A stretch of DNA of 64,000 nt, from contig NZ_JAIVFP010000002.1 of NCBI RefSeq assembly GCF_022760755.1, forward strand, positions 1 to 64,000, given 5' to 3'. How positions within the stretch are numbered: position 1 is the first letter of the stretch; each line of letters begins with the position of its first letter. A program made the position numbers and the translations under genes. Shown here piece after piece: positions 63,443 through 64,000 of this stretch. The DNA comes from Candidatus Rhodoblastus alkanivorans (lineage in GTDB: Bacteria > Pseudomonadota > Alphaproteobacteria > Rhizobiales > Beijerinckiaceae). Under the pieces are notes generated by a model. It saw only the letters and a program-made list of their open reading frames with translations, did not search any database and was not told the origin of the DNA.

Positions 63443-64000
63443 ATGTCTGCACTTGCCGCGACACAAATTCCAAAACCGGCCGACGAACAAGCCTTCGAGC
63501 GGGCTTCGGTTGTGCTTTTTCGCTGCCTTCTTGGCGACCCGAATGTTTCGCGACACGGTCGCAGAGGCCAACGGCAAAACGGTGTCGACCTGGTGGGGAT
63601 AAGGAATGGCGATCCGGCTCATCTCGTCGGCATCCAATGCAAGCTCAAGGGCGCCGGCCATGAGCTCTCGGAGAAAGAGGTTCGGGACGAACTCACCAAG
63701 GCTCTCACCTTTAGTCCAGAACTGCGCGAATATTTCATCGTCACCACATCGCCAGACGACGTCGACCTTCAGCAGCTCGCTCGCGAGCTGGCAGTTGATC
63801 TGATCGCGAAAGGTCGACGTCTCCTCATTCATGTCTGGGGCTGGAACACGCTCGAGGAGCGAATCAGCGAACACGCCGACGCCCTCAAAGCCTTCGATCC
63901 CGGCCACGGCGTCTTCAGCGAGCAGATCCTCGAAAAAGTGACCGAAGGAGTCGACTTGCAAGTCGACATCAAAAACGATCTTGCCTTAGGTTTCTCAGCG
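63443..64000 (+). CDS. N-terminal part of a restriction-nuclease-type effector, runs off the window
   Basis: The frame is open from ATG 63443 to the window end (186 residues). QNGVDLVGIRNGDPAHLVGIQCKLKG shows the D...QxK core of Mrr-like PD-(D/E)XK nucleases. A helical segment follows (REYFIVTTSPDDVDLQQLARELAVDLIAKGRRLLIHVWGWNTLEERI). Such N-termini are often fused to STAND NTPase and repeat domains in Avs-like antiphage proteins, which would lie beyond 64000. The start is uncertain, 15 bases after the Abi gene stop. Confidence 0.7.
   Translation, partial: MSALAATQIPKPADEQAFERASVVLFRCLLGDPNVSRHGRRGQRQNGVDLVGIRNGDPAHLVGIQCKLKGAGHELSEKEVRDELTKALTFSPELREYFIVTTSPDDVDLQQLARELAVDLIAKGRRLLIHVWGWNTLEERISEHADALKAFDPGHGVFSEQILEKVTEGVDLQVDIKNDLALGFSA

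Noticed and set aside
1-64000. CRISPR arrays, tRNA and rRNA genes
   Set aside because: No regularly spaced direct repeats and no tRNA- or rRNA-like stretches were noticed. A dedicated scan (tRNAscan-SE, CRISPR finder) was not possible.

Overview
The window is GC-rich DNA of the Alphaproteobacteria, probably Hyphomicrobiales. The evidence is a RepC-type plasmid replication protein, a RHE_PE00001/DUF1612-family gene, a plasmid-style large ParB with ArdC and DUF6878/DUF6915/DUF6927 genes, and IS66 and Tn3 elements of rhizobial/methylotroph style. It reads as a large plasmid, or a plasmid-derived island, loaded with defence genes. No rRNA, tRNA, CRISPR array or housekeeping cluster was seen. Family names come from reading the translations; no database search was run.

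Layout. 1-9 kb: a fused NERD nuclease/P-loop NTPase, a VapBC-like toxin-antitoxin pair and a Hachiman-like pair (DUF1837-type nuclease plus Ski2-like helicase). 9.2-12.2 kb: a truncated PIN-like gene, then a complete IS66 element with an 8-bp target duplication. 12.4-19 kb: an overlapping SIR2 / HerA / DEDDh-exonuclease operon, then a RecD2-like helicase and a WGR-domain gene. 19.6-24.1 kb: two large genes, each with its own PD-(D/E)XK-type nuclease core, that match no named system I know. 24.5-29.5 kb: a candidate small RNA with promoter and terminator, and a DUF1612 gene cut in two by a complete Tn3-family transposon (38-bp perfect inverted repeats, 5-bp target duplication). 29.6-41.7 kb: the plasmid module, with a tyrosine recombinase, a Xre/RES toxin-antitoxin pair, a HAD phosphatase, a truncated repC facing a truncated strawberry-notch-type gene across a small inverted-repeat segment, then a leftward block of accessory genes ending in ParB and ArdC. 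42-51 kb: AbiE toxin-antitoxin, small repeat proteins, a second copy of the small-RNA locus, and an HNH nuclease gene cut in two by a second complete IS66 element. 51-61.7 kb: an AddB/AddA-like nuclease-helicase pair followed by a Gabija-like OLD nuclease/UvrD helicase pair. 62-64 kb: an HTH protein, an Abi/HEPN-like protein and the N-terminal part of a nuclease-type effector that runs off the window.

How it works together. The genes form several independent anti-phage or anti-plasmid modules, mostly with translationally coupled (1- or 4-base overlapping) genes, set in a scaffold repeatedly broken by transposition. Three insertions can be undone exactly from their target duplications, and two of these (DUF1612, HNH nuclease) restore full open reading frames. 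The best candidates for undescribed biology are the 19.6-24.1 kb gene pair, the exonuclease attached to SIR2-HerA, and the duplicated small-RNA locus.
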